Notes under the pieces: generated by a model
What the model saw: the letters and a program-made list of their open reading frames with translations, nothing else
Database searches by the model: none
Told to the model about the DNA's origin: nothing
Origin: Chlorops oryzae
Lineage: Eukaryota > Arthropoda > Insecta > Diptera > Chloropidae
Length of the DNA stretch: 64,000 nt
Direction of reading: 5' to 3'
Assembly (NCBI GenBank): GCA_020466095.1
Contig: CM035809.1
Span: 19,384,430 to 19,448,429 of the forward strand
Shown here: positions 11,401 through 23,400 of the stretch, one piece after another
Numbering within the stretch: position 1 is the first letter of the stretch
Layout of the letters: each line of letters starts with the position of its first letter
Position numbers and translations under genes: made by a program

Positions 11401-14400
11401 AATTAACGTTCAAAGCAAATTTTCTACAGAGCCCTCTGCTGAACATAACCCCAAAAATAGCCATCGGATGGACTTATCCGATTTTGTCACTCCATTATCG
11501 TGACTGGTTTCGCAATGCTTAAAAAATTCTAAGATGAATAAATATCTTATATGTCCAATTTTATAAACCAAATGAGAATTATAGCGAACGTAAAGAAATG
11601 TAATTAAACATATTTCCTTTCAAATCAACCAAAAATGTTGTTGACTCAACCATTTTTCTTTTGAAATTTTCGTTCTGCTCGAAAATCAAAAGGACTGTGA
11701 ATAACAATGCGCCCTTTAAAAAAAATCATGGTTAAGTTCGCTCAGTGTAGTAATTAAAAATTCCCCCAGGAGTATTCATTATGAATTGGACTGAATATAA
11801 ATAATACTTAGTAAAAAATACTTTTAAAAAAGCTTTTACTAAACAATGAAAAATGAATTTAGAAGGACGTTACTTTAATCATTGCATTTCGCTCATCGAG
11901 ATCTTTCATTTGATACCCATATCTAAGAATTTGCTTTTAAAATTATAAATCGCCATTTTGTAACATCCGCCATATTGAATTTAAAATGGCAGTGGTTAAT
12001 GAATCGTGTATTGTCATCAGAACCAAATATGGGTGCCGAATTTCAGCTCGATAGCTTTAGTGGAAATGGGTGAAATATTGATTACAAGATTCCGAGACAT
12101 ACATACGAGCGAAGCTTAAAAAAAGCATTTAAAAACTTTCATAAAAAATTTAAAAAAAAAATTTGTTTTTCGTGCCAGAAAAGTGCACTTAGATGTCCCG
12201 CGAAATAATTCTGTAAACTGGTGTTGTGGGACAAAAGGGGTGATTTTTTGCGGACCCGCCTTCCAGACCAACTTCTTCAAGCCTATCCCAGGATAGTTCA
12301 GAATGTAATTAAGGCATCCAGTTCAAATTGCAGTCCATTTGGACTTTTAAAATGGTTTTGCTCGGAATATTAGTCAAGCCCCTTGTCGAAAACTATTAAA
12401 GATTTTCGCTTTCTTCCTATTGTGTCTAGTTTTTTGACATGATGGAAAGCATTCAAGACCTTATTTTAAGAGCACCGCATGATATTTAATATTAATCTTA
12501 TAGACTTTCCTCGATTCTTAATTTTCTGCACTATTTTTCTTTCGGCTAAGAAAGGACCTTCCAATATTGCTTCTCGACAGCTATCCCTTGTAGAGTATTA
12601 TGAGAAATTGATTTGTTTTAAAATAAGGATCTTATTAATCCACCGATAATTGCTTATTTAGCAAACCAAGCTAGTAAATGGCTCTGCTAGCAGTTATTGG
12701 TAAAAAAAACTCAAGTTATCCAAAGTCCCGCTTCAGTACAACATTGTGTAATGAGGAACATAGTCGAGAAGATAGTAAACAACCAAATAGTGTAACGCTA
12801 ACGTGGATAGCCTTTTACGCCCATTACTAGGTACTCAATAGTCAATAAATCGTGCTTCTTGAGAAGTGAATTATTAAGAAATAAAGAGGAAAAACCCTGG
12901 TGCAGATAGCTCTTAGAAGAATATCAGACACCCAAACGTGATGCCACTTTTTATACCCAGCTTCCGCGAGGTATATTAGTTTTGTTTGTGGTCGAAATTC
13001 CTTCGAAACGACTTGACCAATCATGCCGAAATTTGTCACACAGCTATGTCGAGCCCGAGGATGATCCGAAGTGAAAATGGGAGATACCCACCCACTGCAA
13101 CGCCCACAAAAATTGATCTATTGTTACTTGCGTAAAGAAAGGCAAAACATTGTGCGCCAATATTATCGGGAAGCTGGGTGTATTAAAGTCGGACTTGAGC
13201 GACTTTACTTATTTTTTTTCTTAATGTAGGTACTTGGCCTAAAAAGAGGACTCCAATTGAGCGGACTCCTTATATTATATTCTTTATAATTTTTTTTTTT
13301 CATACATTGTAAAATCAAGAACAAAATCTGAAAAGGAAATGGAACCCTTATAGACTTACATTATAATACATATATATTCCGATTTGCCCCGTAAAAAATT
13401 TAATCTTTTTGATACAAATACGCAAAGTGGAACAACTAGAAATTGTCAATAAACCACGTTTATTTTCGCGGAATTTGTCATCGTGTATAATACCGATAAC
13501 GAAACTATAAAACGAATAAGCTAAAAACATCCGATAAATTTTTTTGTCTAGAACAGTGGTTCCCAACGAAGAGAGGAGTATCGCCGCTCCATATTGGGTG
13601 GTATGGGTTATTATGACCAATTAGAGGAAGATGAGAATTAAATAGCGGATAGTTGAAATAGCACTGGCAAGCACGTACTTAACCCTGTATCATAGCATCT
13701 GTCAAAAAAAGGAAACATAGGTCCTTTTGATGAAAAACGATATATACTTATTTTTGAAGCCTTAATAAGACTTTTGGTTCTCCACTTATTAAAATATTTC
13801 ATGTTGAAAAGGGATATTAAAACCAATAACTGTGAAAAAAAAATTCCACTTAATTAATAATCATGCAGTAAAGGGTTAGAAGTTGCTGGAAATCCCGAGC
13901 CCAAGAGCCTCTTGTCACCACAATACCCTCTTAATCCGATTTCTTTGAAGAAAAGAGGATATTTTGAAAAAACAAAAGAAAAAGAAGCCAACGTCAGGTG
14001 CTAGCTCAAACCTTAATCCAGAGACAATGGCTCGCTCAAAAAATGTTTGGAACAACTGGAGTACAAATTGTCAGTTAAAAGTTTTACTTTTGTGAAGCTA
14101 GAATAAAAATTTGTTTGCGCAGCTGATTTCGGTTATACTTTCCTGAGTAAGACCGCGTCAATATTCGATGTATTTTGTGTGACACATCCAATTTTATATA
14201 GCCTTGACGAAAAACACATCATGGTTCAATCAACAGGTATCCAAACTTCAGAGATCATGAGTCAAAGCATGGGGCCAATATTTTTTATTTTGTAGTCGAC
14301 CGATGCGATGGGACTGCATCTTTTTTTATCGAGATTTTCTATATAATTTCAGCGGTGTTTCTCCCGTTTCGTGAATAGCAGTCATTGGTCGATTTAAATT

Positions 14401-17400
14401 TATATATATTTTCACCTTGTAGCTCAATCGCCGCATCAGAAAGCCGCCGCTCTTTCCGAGTGAACAGCTGAATCTTCTAAATAGACTTCTCACACCTGTT
14501 GTTTTTAATTTCAAGGTCGCTCTTCACTTTGTGTAAAAATAAGAATATCTATAAGGAGGCTTTAAGATATGTTTCTGTCGACGAATTTGGGGGTATAAAT
14601 TAAATTATCTTTGTGAGGAGACCAATTTACTGATAGGGAGTTAAAACGAGGGGTGGCTAGTATATAATATACAGCTAATATACAGCCGAAACTCTCCATA
14701 ACGACTTGCTCTATATCGAATTTCTCAGGGCTTTTTCGTTACACCCTTAGTGCCTTTTTAAAAGGTTTTATTTAGCTTACCCTGTTTGTTTGTGTTTTGG
14801 GTCAAATCTTATAATTAAAATTTCACCCCTTCCTTTTGGCGGATCGATCTGAAGCTTGGTAAACACAATTAGTTCTAATGACAATACAATTATATAAATT
14901 CTGTTCGATGCTTAAACCCAGCTGTCCGCCGCTAGCTTGCCATTTTCATATATTTCATAAAATCTAGTAACTGAAATTTCACCCCCTTCCTGTTGGCGGA
15001 TTGATCTGAAACTTGGTACACATCTTTAGTTCTGATGACAATACAATTAAATAAGTTCTGTTTGTTGCTCAAATCAAGATGGCCGCCGCTAGCTTGCCAT
15101 GTTTATATATTTGGATCAAATCTAGTAACTGAAATTTGACCCCCTTCCTGTTGGCGGATTGATCTGAAACTTGGAGTTCTGTTTGTTGCTCAAATCAAGA
15201 TGGCCGCCGCTAGCTTCCCATGTTTATATATTTGGATCAAATCTAGTAACTGAAATTTGACCCCCTTCCTGTTGGCGGATTGACCTGAAACTTGGTACAC
15301 ACCTTTAGTTCTAATGACAATACAATTAAATAAATTCTGTTTGATGCTAAAATCAAGATAGCCGCCGCTAGCTTGACGTATTTATATATTTAGATCAGAT
15401 CTAGTAATTGAAATTTAGCCACCTTTCTTTTGACGGATTGATCTGAAATTTTGTACGCACCTTAAGTTCTCGTGAGAATACCATAAAATAAATTTTTTGT
15501 TATTGTAAATCCAAGATGGGCGACGCAATAGAATGGCGTTTTACAAACTTTGTCACGACTTCCTCAATATGGGTATCAAATGAAAGGGCTTGACTGATAG
15601 AACAGAGTTCGCTATGAAATATATTAAAATCTAAGATGGCCGTCAAAAAAATGGTTAGTTACATAATTTCTCACAACCCCCTCAATATGGATATCAAATG
15701 AAAGAGATTGAGTGGTAGAAAACAGTTCACTTTGAAATAAAAATATTCAAATAATGACAAAACTTAAATCTAAGATAAATAATGTTTAAAAAAATTTAAT
15801 TTAAAAGGCTTTTTTGAAAATCATGTACCACAAACATAACAAAATAATTCGGTACGTCCCAGGTTCCAGTCATCACACCCTTGCCCTAAATAACTAAGGC
15901 CTAAATTAGACAAAAAATAAAATCGTTGGGCCCTTGTTTCCATCCAGTCAACTCAGTTACGCACATCGTTTTTATTTTTTGTCTGTCCCTTGAAACCCGT
16001 TATAGAGGGTTTCGACTGTATATTGCCTTTGAGAATCGTCTAGACTCTAAACATCATTCAAAGATATAGTAGGAGCATAGTATGAAAAAGACCTATGAAA
16101 AAATTAGTTACTTTCAACCGGCCACGTGACGTAAGTCCTTGGAATGATGGGCGTATTCGGGGTAGTTTTGGGTTTCCAACCCCCCTCCGGAAAACGGAAA
16201 ATCCCAAAGGCACATGAGAAATTAGTCACGATATAAAGTTTGATCCCCCCTTAAATAGTTTTCTGCTTGAAATATTTCAATATCAGACTGACTACATTTC
16301 AATGACAACTCAATGTTAAGCAGGGGCTTTATTTCAATGGCTTTAAAATTTATGGGTGAACAATTCTAGTAAATGTATACTAGCACAGGCGAAAAACGAA
16401 ACCTGATGGAGTTAAATAGAGCTTAAATTCAGGTTCAGCGACACCCAAAGCATATACTAAGCATAGAAAGACCCTTGGGTCAAAATGTTTTTATGGTGGG
16501 TCTCAATTTTTAATAACACAGTCCCAAAAAAAAAAAATAGTTTCAGATCCGGGCGTCTCCATCGGGTCCAGATTTAGCCATAGACTCAAAAAAGCATCCT
16601 CGAGCGGGGCTTAAGAGCCTCTTTGTGAGATTATGGTGCAACCTAGACCTCATGAAGCTATATGGACCTCAAATTCGGATCCAGTGACCCTAAAAAGATA
16701 TAGGAAGCATAGTGAGACCCCTGGTTCTGCCACTTTTTTTTGGGGCTGTGAAATTTATCGCTTATTTTGAGCTTTTTTCGCCAATAATATGCTCTTCGAT
16801 AATTTCGAAAATACCCGATTCTAAATATTCTCGGGAAATTTTTCCCTGTGGATTTGAAAAAGATGCTCTCATTCTAAGCACACTAGGAAGGGAATATAAA
16901 GAAAATGTCATCATAATCTTTCTTTTATTGACGCTTAGAATCCTTCCGTTTTCCGAGAAGAAAAATTTCTAGGGAAAATATTTCCGGGGAATATTAATTT
17001 AGAATATTATGAATATTATTAAAAATTTTGAAATTGACCTCGTAGAATGGAGATTCTTTTTTTCTGAAGAGAGAACAATCTATTTGCGATTTACATGAAA
17101 TCAAATAGCTTTCTCAGATGCTATGCATTATTTCGAATAAGACGTCGAATATTATTGACCTTGAAATCTCTCTCTGAACCTCGGAATGTTTGTATCGAAA
17201 TTCTTCTAGTCGTTCGTACCTTTTTGCATAAACACACGCCTCTGTTTTATTTCTAGATTTCCAATTGTTATTGTGGTAAATATGTACATATGTAATGTCG
17301 AGCCTTAAATATTTGGAGGCTTATCTCTTGAGAAACCACAAAAATTTTTCTTTTTTTTTTTATCAATGAAGCAATGAAGCTTAAACAGCTGTGTTTAGAA

Positions 17401-20400
17401 AAGTTTTGATGCGCAGTTTATTTCGACGGACTGAAATGTTGAAGTATATGAGTTCTTTGTGTCTTCGCATGTGAATCATGTTATATTTAACTTATAATGC
17501 CGACTATGAAAGTGAAAAAGTTTAGAAAATTTCGAATCTCGAAGCTGTCAATTAGGTGACGTACCTAAAATAAAATTCATTTAAAGCTTCTTATCTTAGT
17601 TACACATAATACGCGATCGCTTATCAAGTCACGAACCAAGGCCAACTTTATATACCTAGAGATGGAAGAACGTACAACTTATAATTTATACATAAGTGTA
17701 AAACAAATTTTAAATAGAATAATAATAATAATAATTGTTAACTAATATAATATAATAATTGTTTATAAATTTAATTTAATAGTACAGTAGAGTCTGGGAA
17801 GAGTGAAATAACTTTTGCAAGGCCTGTTCATACTACCGAGACTGTTCACACTATCGAGTCACGACTTATGTATGTTTAATTTGCTTTATTTATTTCAATT
17901 TTGTGCATAAATGGTTTTTTTTTTAAAAGCCCAGTTTTTTTCTACAAAAATTTATTAGGGATGTTTGTTACTTACGCTCTCCTAATGGTTTTTTAACGGC
18001 TTTATCGCGACGTGTTAGAATACCAGCGTAATTTTCACAGTTCCTGATATCGGGGAACACTAAATTGGGACACAGATCGTTCAAGACGGATCACACTTGT
18101 TAGCATCAGAGTCCAAATATGGCCTTCACACTATCGGTGCATTGCGCAGATAGTGGGATCCGGGCTTTAACAGTATCCAAATTATATCTTAAAAACTGCG
18201 TTGTTGTGGCGTTTATTTATTTTCAAAGAAAACAAATCAATCGCTAAAAACCTGAATCCCCAATTTATACTCCATAATTTGTCCCAACGAAAAAAAGTTC
18301 CTTTAACTTTAGCAACATTGTGTGGCCTTAAAAAATCTTAGAATGACTCGAGATAAAACAGTCAGGGGTTTTATGGAAAGGGGCCGTCCATATATTACGT
18401 CAGCATGTTTTTGACTATTTTAGACTTCCTCCTCCCCCTTATCATCAATCGTCATCGTCCAGAACATATATTATAGAGAGTTTCGACTGTACAAATTTAA
18501 ATCGAATTTCAATAAGTAGGGATAGTTCTTGAGTATTAACTAATCGAAAATTCGCTCTGCTAATTTATATGACACTGTACAAATTCTATACAGTATTTCT
18601 CGGATATATGCACCCCGGATATAAGCGTTCTTTGCTTCCATGCATTTTTGGTAGTGTATATCCGGGGAATGCTGTATACCAAACATTAAGGAAATAAAAA
18701 TCGTATAATATTAGATAACCATAGCCCACTACAAATGTCAACTATATATGTATTGGTAAAAAAAAAGTTGTATTCTTTATCCTAACAGCTAGAATAATAG
18801 GTATCTGAAGGTGTAATAAGTTCCTTCAGTTAAAATTGTATCCCAATTCTTTAAACTCTATTTAAACTCCCTAATGTTCTCTTTTTCTTCCGCAGACTCC
18901 TATACGTTACAACGCTCGACGGACGCCTCTCGGCATTGGATATAAAAAATAATGGCCGACTAGCCTGGAGTATACAAACCGGTCCAGGCGCACTCATTTC
19001 ATCGAGCATACATCGATTGGAATTAACAAACAATGGTCAATTCGTACGGATGATACCATCATTGAGTGGTGGTATCTATAAATTTGACGGCGAAAGTATC
19101 GATCCGATACCAATAACAACCGATAATCTTCTAAGTTCCTCAGCGAAATTCTCCGATGATTTAGTAATATCCGGTGGTAAAGAAACGCGTACATATGGTG
19201 TATCGGCTGGTACGGGACAACTTCTATATGAATGTTCAATGAGTGGTTGTGTCAATGCAACTGATTTCGAACCTGAGACAGCACCGTCAGATGACTCCGA
19301 AAGAGACAATAATAATGGAAATGATACCGAATATATGCGTAAGCATGATATGCTGGATGATATTATTGTCGTACGTAGACAAACACAAACCGTACGCGCT
19401 GTGGAGACACGAACTGGCATTGAACGTTGGAACTTCAGCGTTGGACAGCATGAATTGAATTTAGTCAAGTCCGAAGAATGCCATGATCGTCCGTTTACTG
19501 ATTTAGATATGGCCATATTCGATTTAGATGTTAAAGTCGTCGTGCCAGAGGGCATTGTCTGTGCATATAATAAGGAAAATCCGGGAGTTATGCTATGGAA
19601 ATATAAGGTAAAATTTAGATTATTATACATTTTTTTTTTTTTTTTTGAAAGCATTCATTTCAATACTTAACCAATATTTCTCTATTTTGTGCAGTTTCAA
19701 CATCCAATTGTAAGCATTTGGAAAATTGGTTCCTCAGATGAACTGGAAGCGATCGATATGTTCGGGTCAGGACAGTGGTCATGGGATCAGGATGAACATT
19801 TATTTGATACACCAAATCCAACATTAAATCCTTCAATTTATCTGGGAATGTATGAAAAGCAATTGTACATACAGGTATGTAAATAAATTTCCTAAAGATT
19901 ATGAGTCCTATAATTCGAAGTTATAATTCTCATAATCATTTTTGACACGATAACGTCTATTAAATCGATGATATGCATAGCAGTTACGTGAAAAAGTAAC
20001 GTTATGATATCGACGTCAAAATCATGCCATGCCATGTCGACGTCGAAACAATGCAGGCAACACATGCTCGATAACGTGGTAGAAGGATTGTTTAGCATGC
20101 TGCAGGAGCAGCGTTCAAATATAACGAATTCTGTGTGTATACACAAATGTGTAGACAACTTAGCCAAAGAAAATTCAATCCGCGTTGATCAAAGCAGAGA
20201 GGGAAAAGATGAGTGTCTTGCTCTTCGCTAGTTCCTAGAATTATGAGTTTGTTTAGAAAACTAAATACATTTCAATTCAATCACATTTGAGCTATGACCC
20301 TGTCTCTTTATCCACCAGTCTGCGTGTTCGTCCTTGCACACACTTTTTCTATGAAATATTTCAATTCGTCTACAATTCTCATTAGCTTTATGTGGATTCA

Positions 20401-23400
20401 AATATAAGAACAGACATTGGAAAGGTGGTGCTGGCGGTGACAGAGGGCTGTCTTCTTTTTAAAATGGACAGATTCCTAAAAATGCCTTTATTTAGATAAG
20501 GCCGAAACTGCTCGAAAAATCATCTTTCAATTAATCAAAATTATCGATTGTAAAAAATTTATCGATAATTCGAATAATATCGCTGAGTATAAAAATGGTG
20601 TATTATTTAATTGGTGATGATTAATTGGTGATGATAAGTGAATTATTGGTGATGATGTGATGAAAATTTATGATGTGATGTTATTGGTGATGATTAATTG
20701 ATAAAATGATGATGAAAAGATGTGATGATGAATGATCGATGATGATGGTGAGGTTGGTGATGATGTGATAGGTGTGATGATATGGTGATGATGATTGGTG
20801 ATGATGAATGGTGAGTGATGATGATGGTGATGATGTGATGATGGATGATGGTGATGGTGATGTGTGATGATGATATGGTGATGGTGATGGTAGTGATGAT
20901 GATGATGATGATGATGATGATGAGTGTGATGATGATTATGGTGATGGTGATGGTATGATGATGTGGTGAGGATTGTGATGATGATGTGATGATAGGTGAT
21001 AGTGATGATGATGTGTGATGATGATGTGTGTGATGATATGGTGATGATGAGTGGTTGATAGTGATGGTGTATGATGTGATGATGTGATGGATGTGATGAT
21101 GGTGATGTGTGTGATGGTGAATTTGGTTGATGATGATGATGATGGTGAGTGGTGATGAGGTTGGTGTATGATGATTGTGTGATGTATGATGGTGTATGTG
21201 TTGATGGTGATGATGAGTGTTGGATGTGATGATGGTGATGATGGTGATGATGTGATGAGTTGATGATGATGGGTGATTGATGTGTTGATGGTGTGATGAT
21301 GTGATGTGTTGATGGTGTGATGTGTGATGGTGATGAATGATGATGTTGATGTGATGATGTGTGATGTGATGGTTGGTGATTGAGGTTGGATGATGAATGG
21401 TGAGTTGATGATGGTGATGATGGTGTGATGTGGTGTATGATTGGTTGATTGATGGTGATGATGGTGATGATGGGATGATGGTGTGATGTGTGTGTGATGG
21501 TGTTGATGATTATGATGGTGTTGATGGTGATGATCACGATGGTGAGGTTGGTGATGATGATGGTGGTGGTGTTGTTGGCGATGATGGGGATGGTGGGATG
21601 ATGGTGATGATGGTGTTCAAATTTGAAAATATACCTTCCGACAGTTCTCCAGCTCTACTGAGATGACTGAGAATTTCTTCAATTCATTGCTTTATATACG
21701 TTTCCGAAATCATGAATTCAGTGAGAATTGTAGGAATTTTTTGAAAAAAATTACCATTTCTCGGGGTAGTTTTGCATTTGGAGGGAAATAATGATTGGAA
21801 ATTTGTTTTCAAGACGAATACCATCAAAGGGCACTATGAGCGTATTCGGAGGGTGCTTTTGGGGGTTCAAGCCCCTTCTCGAAATATGGGGAATTACAAA
21901 GGGGATTGAGAAAATATCTCGGTGGATAGTTTTGCTAAGCCCTAAACCACTTCTGAAATAATTTTCTGCGTCGGTCGTTTGGTGCGTTTCCATGTCCCCA
22001 CGAACCCCACCATGGCTTGTTTTAAATCAGCCCTCGGACTTAGCGATCCATAGATTTAAGCAGTGATGCCAACTTAGCGCTTTTCGCGCTAAATCTAACG
22101 CTTTTGGAAGGCCCGCGGCGCGAAAACTTCTTTTTAGCGCCAAGCTATTTTTGCGCGAAATCTAACGCTTTTTCGTTGCGTTCAATGTAGTTTTTCCTTC
22201 AACCTAAAATTTTAATACGTATTGATTTTAAATTCCTCTTTCCAGGAATCAGTTCGATTACGAAAAGAGATCGAGGATCAAACGAATTTCTATAAACAGA
22301 TGACATCGTTAGAGTCTCAATTACCGAAAATTCCATGGCGTCCAATACCGGCGAGCAGCAATTCACTCATAATATTCAATCAAGATAAGATTCTTACAGA
22401 GTCTGCTCACAATGGCGGTGCAATCGGAGTGGATGCAAGCGATCTACAAGGTAACGAACTGATGCCATACGATGAAGATAATTTTGCGATTTCAGCACAA
22501 TCAGTACTAAATGCATCGGAATATGTAAATGGCAATGGCTTCTATCTGTACGCCATTAAGGACTCAACTGATCCATCACTCAACGGGGACGATGTTATGT
22601 GTAAACCAACGAAGAGTACACTAGCAATCGAAGATGGCGATGATCAACAAAAGCCGAATTCAACCAATAAAACCCAAAATCAATTTGACGGTATTAATTT
22701 CAATGTGGATGATGCCGATGCACCCGTTACAGTTGTCATACTATCATTATGGTTTTGGTGGCGAGAAATTGCTGTAATTGCATTTACAACAGCATTAGTG
22801 GTGAATATTTTGATTGGACAACATCGTCCAAGTGAACCGGAAATTGTTGTCATCGAAAGGCATATTCCTGTGCCGACTGAAACAGCAGCCGAAGCAATTG
22901 TTTATCATCAAAATTTCAATCATCATAGCACCGAGGATATGAAATCATCAAATAATAATAATGCATTGGTTCAGTGTTCGCAGCGCAGTTTATCCGAGTC
23001 GACAACAAGCTCAGGCGAACAGTTTACATCGCGTTTTCAAGGCGATTTTGATTTGGTACGCTGCTTGGGTCGTGGTGGATTCGGTGTTGTATTCGAAGCA
23101 AAAAATAAACTCGATGATTGCAAGTACGCTGTTAAGCGTATTACATTACCCAATAAGAAGGAATCCCGTGAGCGTGTTATGCGCGAGGTGAAAACATTAG
23201 CGAACTGTGAACATCATAATATTGTTCGATATTTTCAAGCATGGGTTGAAACGCCACCGCCGGGATGGCAGGAAGAAGAGGATAGCAAATGGTTGGCACA
23301 CGAAATGTCAACTTCAATACAAATCGAGACACCCGATGGCTCAACATTACCATCGTCGTTTGGAAATGGTTTAATGCAATCACCGAAAGCGAAAGGGAAA

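Larger units (their letters stand above)
8412..18895 (+). other. PERK intron 1 (10.5 kb), repeat-rich
   Basis: Runs from donor GTATGCG to acceptor TTCTTCCGCAG. It holds worn copies of a small MITE family (about 9055-9245 and 10262-10380), a candidate alternative exon (10458-10504), a dispersed-repeat copy near 12168-12225, a short DINE-like element (12948-13212), a pogo-like element with tandem repeats (14683-16018) and a mini-MITE (18591-18674). A lone transposon end matching the 14683-16018 family lies at about 18470-18491 (TTTCGACTGTA). A weak tandem duplication is seen at 16435-16500 versus 16675-16735. The remaining stretches (8.6-9.0, 9.3-10.2, 10.5-12.1, 13.2-14.6 and 16.1-18.4 kb) show no gene or recognisable element. 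Confidence 0.85.
19875..22245 (+). other. PERK intron 3 with expanded GATG-type microsatellite
   Basis: Phase-0 intron of 2371 bp. About 20612-21620 is an irregular GATGAT/GTGATG microsatellite. It is followed by a segment (21617-22190) that is duplicated, with differences, at 46157-47420. 19.9-20.6 kb holds nothing recognised. Confidence 0.9.

Noticed and set aside
11103..11746. Possible MITE with ACACAGAGAGAA and CTCAGTGTAG ends
   Set aside because: Only about ten loosely matching terminal bases and no duplication; too weak to call.
13554..13575. Single CAGTGGTTCCCAAC end resembling a hAT terminus
   Set aside because: No matching inverted end or duplication found nearby, so no element can be drawn.
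20668..21537. 289-residue His/Ser/Thr-rich open frame on the minus strand
   Set aside because: It is the complement of the GATG microsatellite; all three frames are open because the repeat lacks stops.
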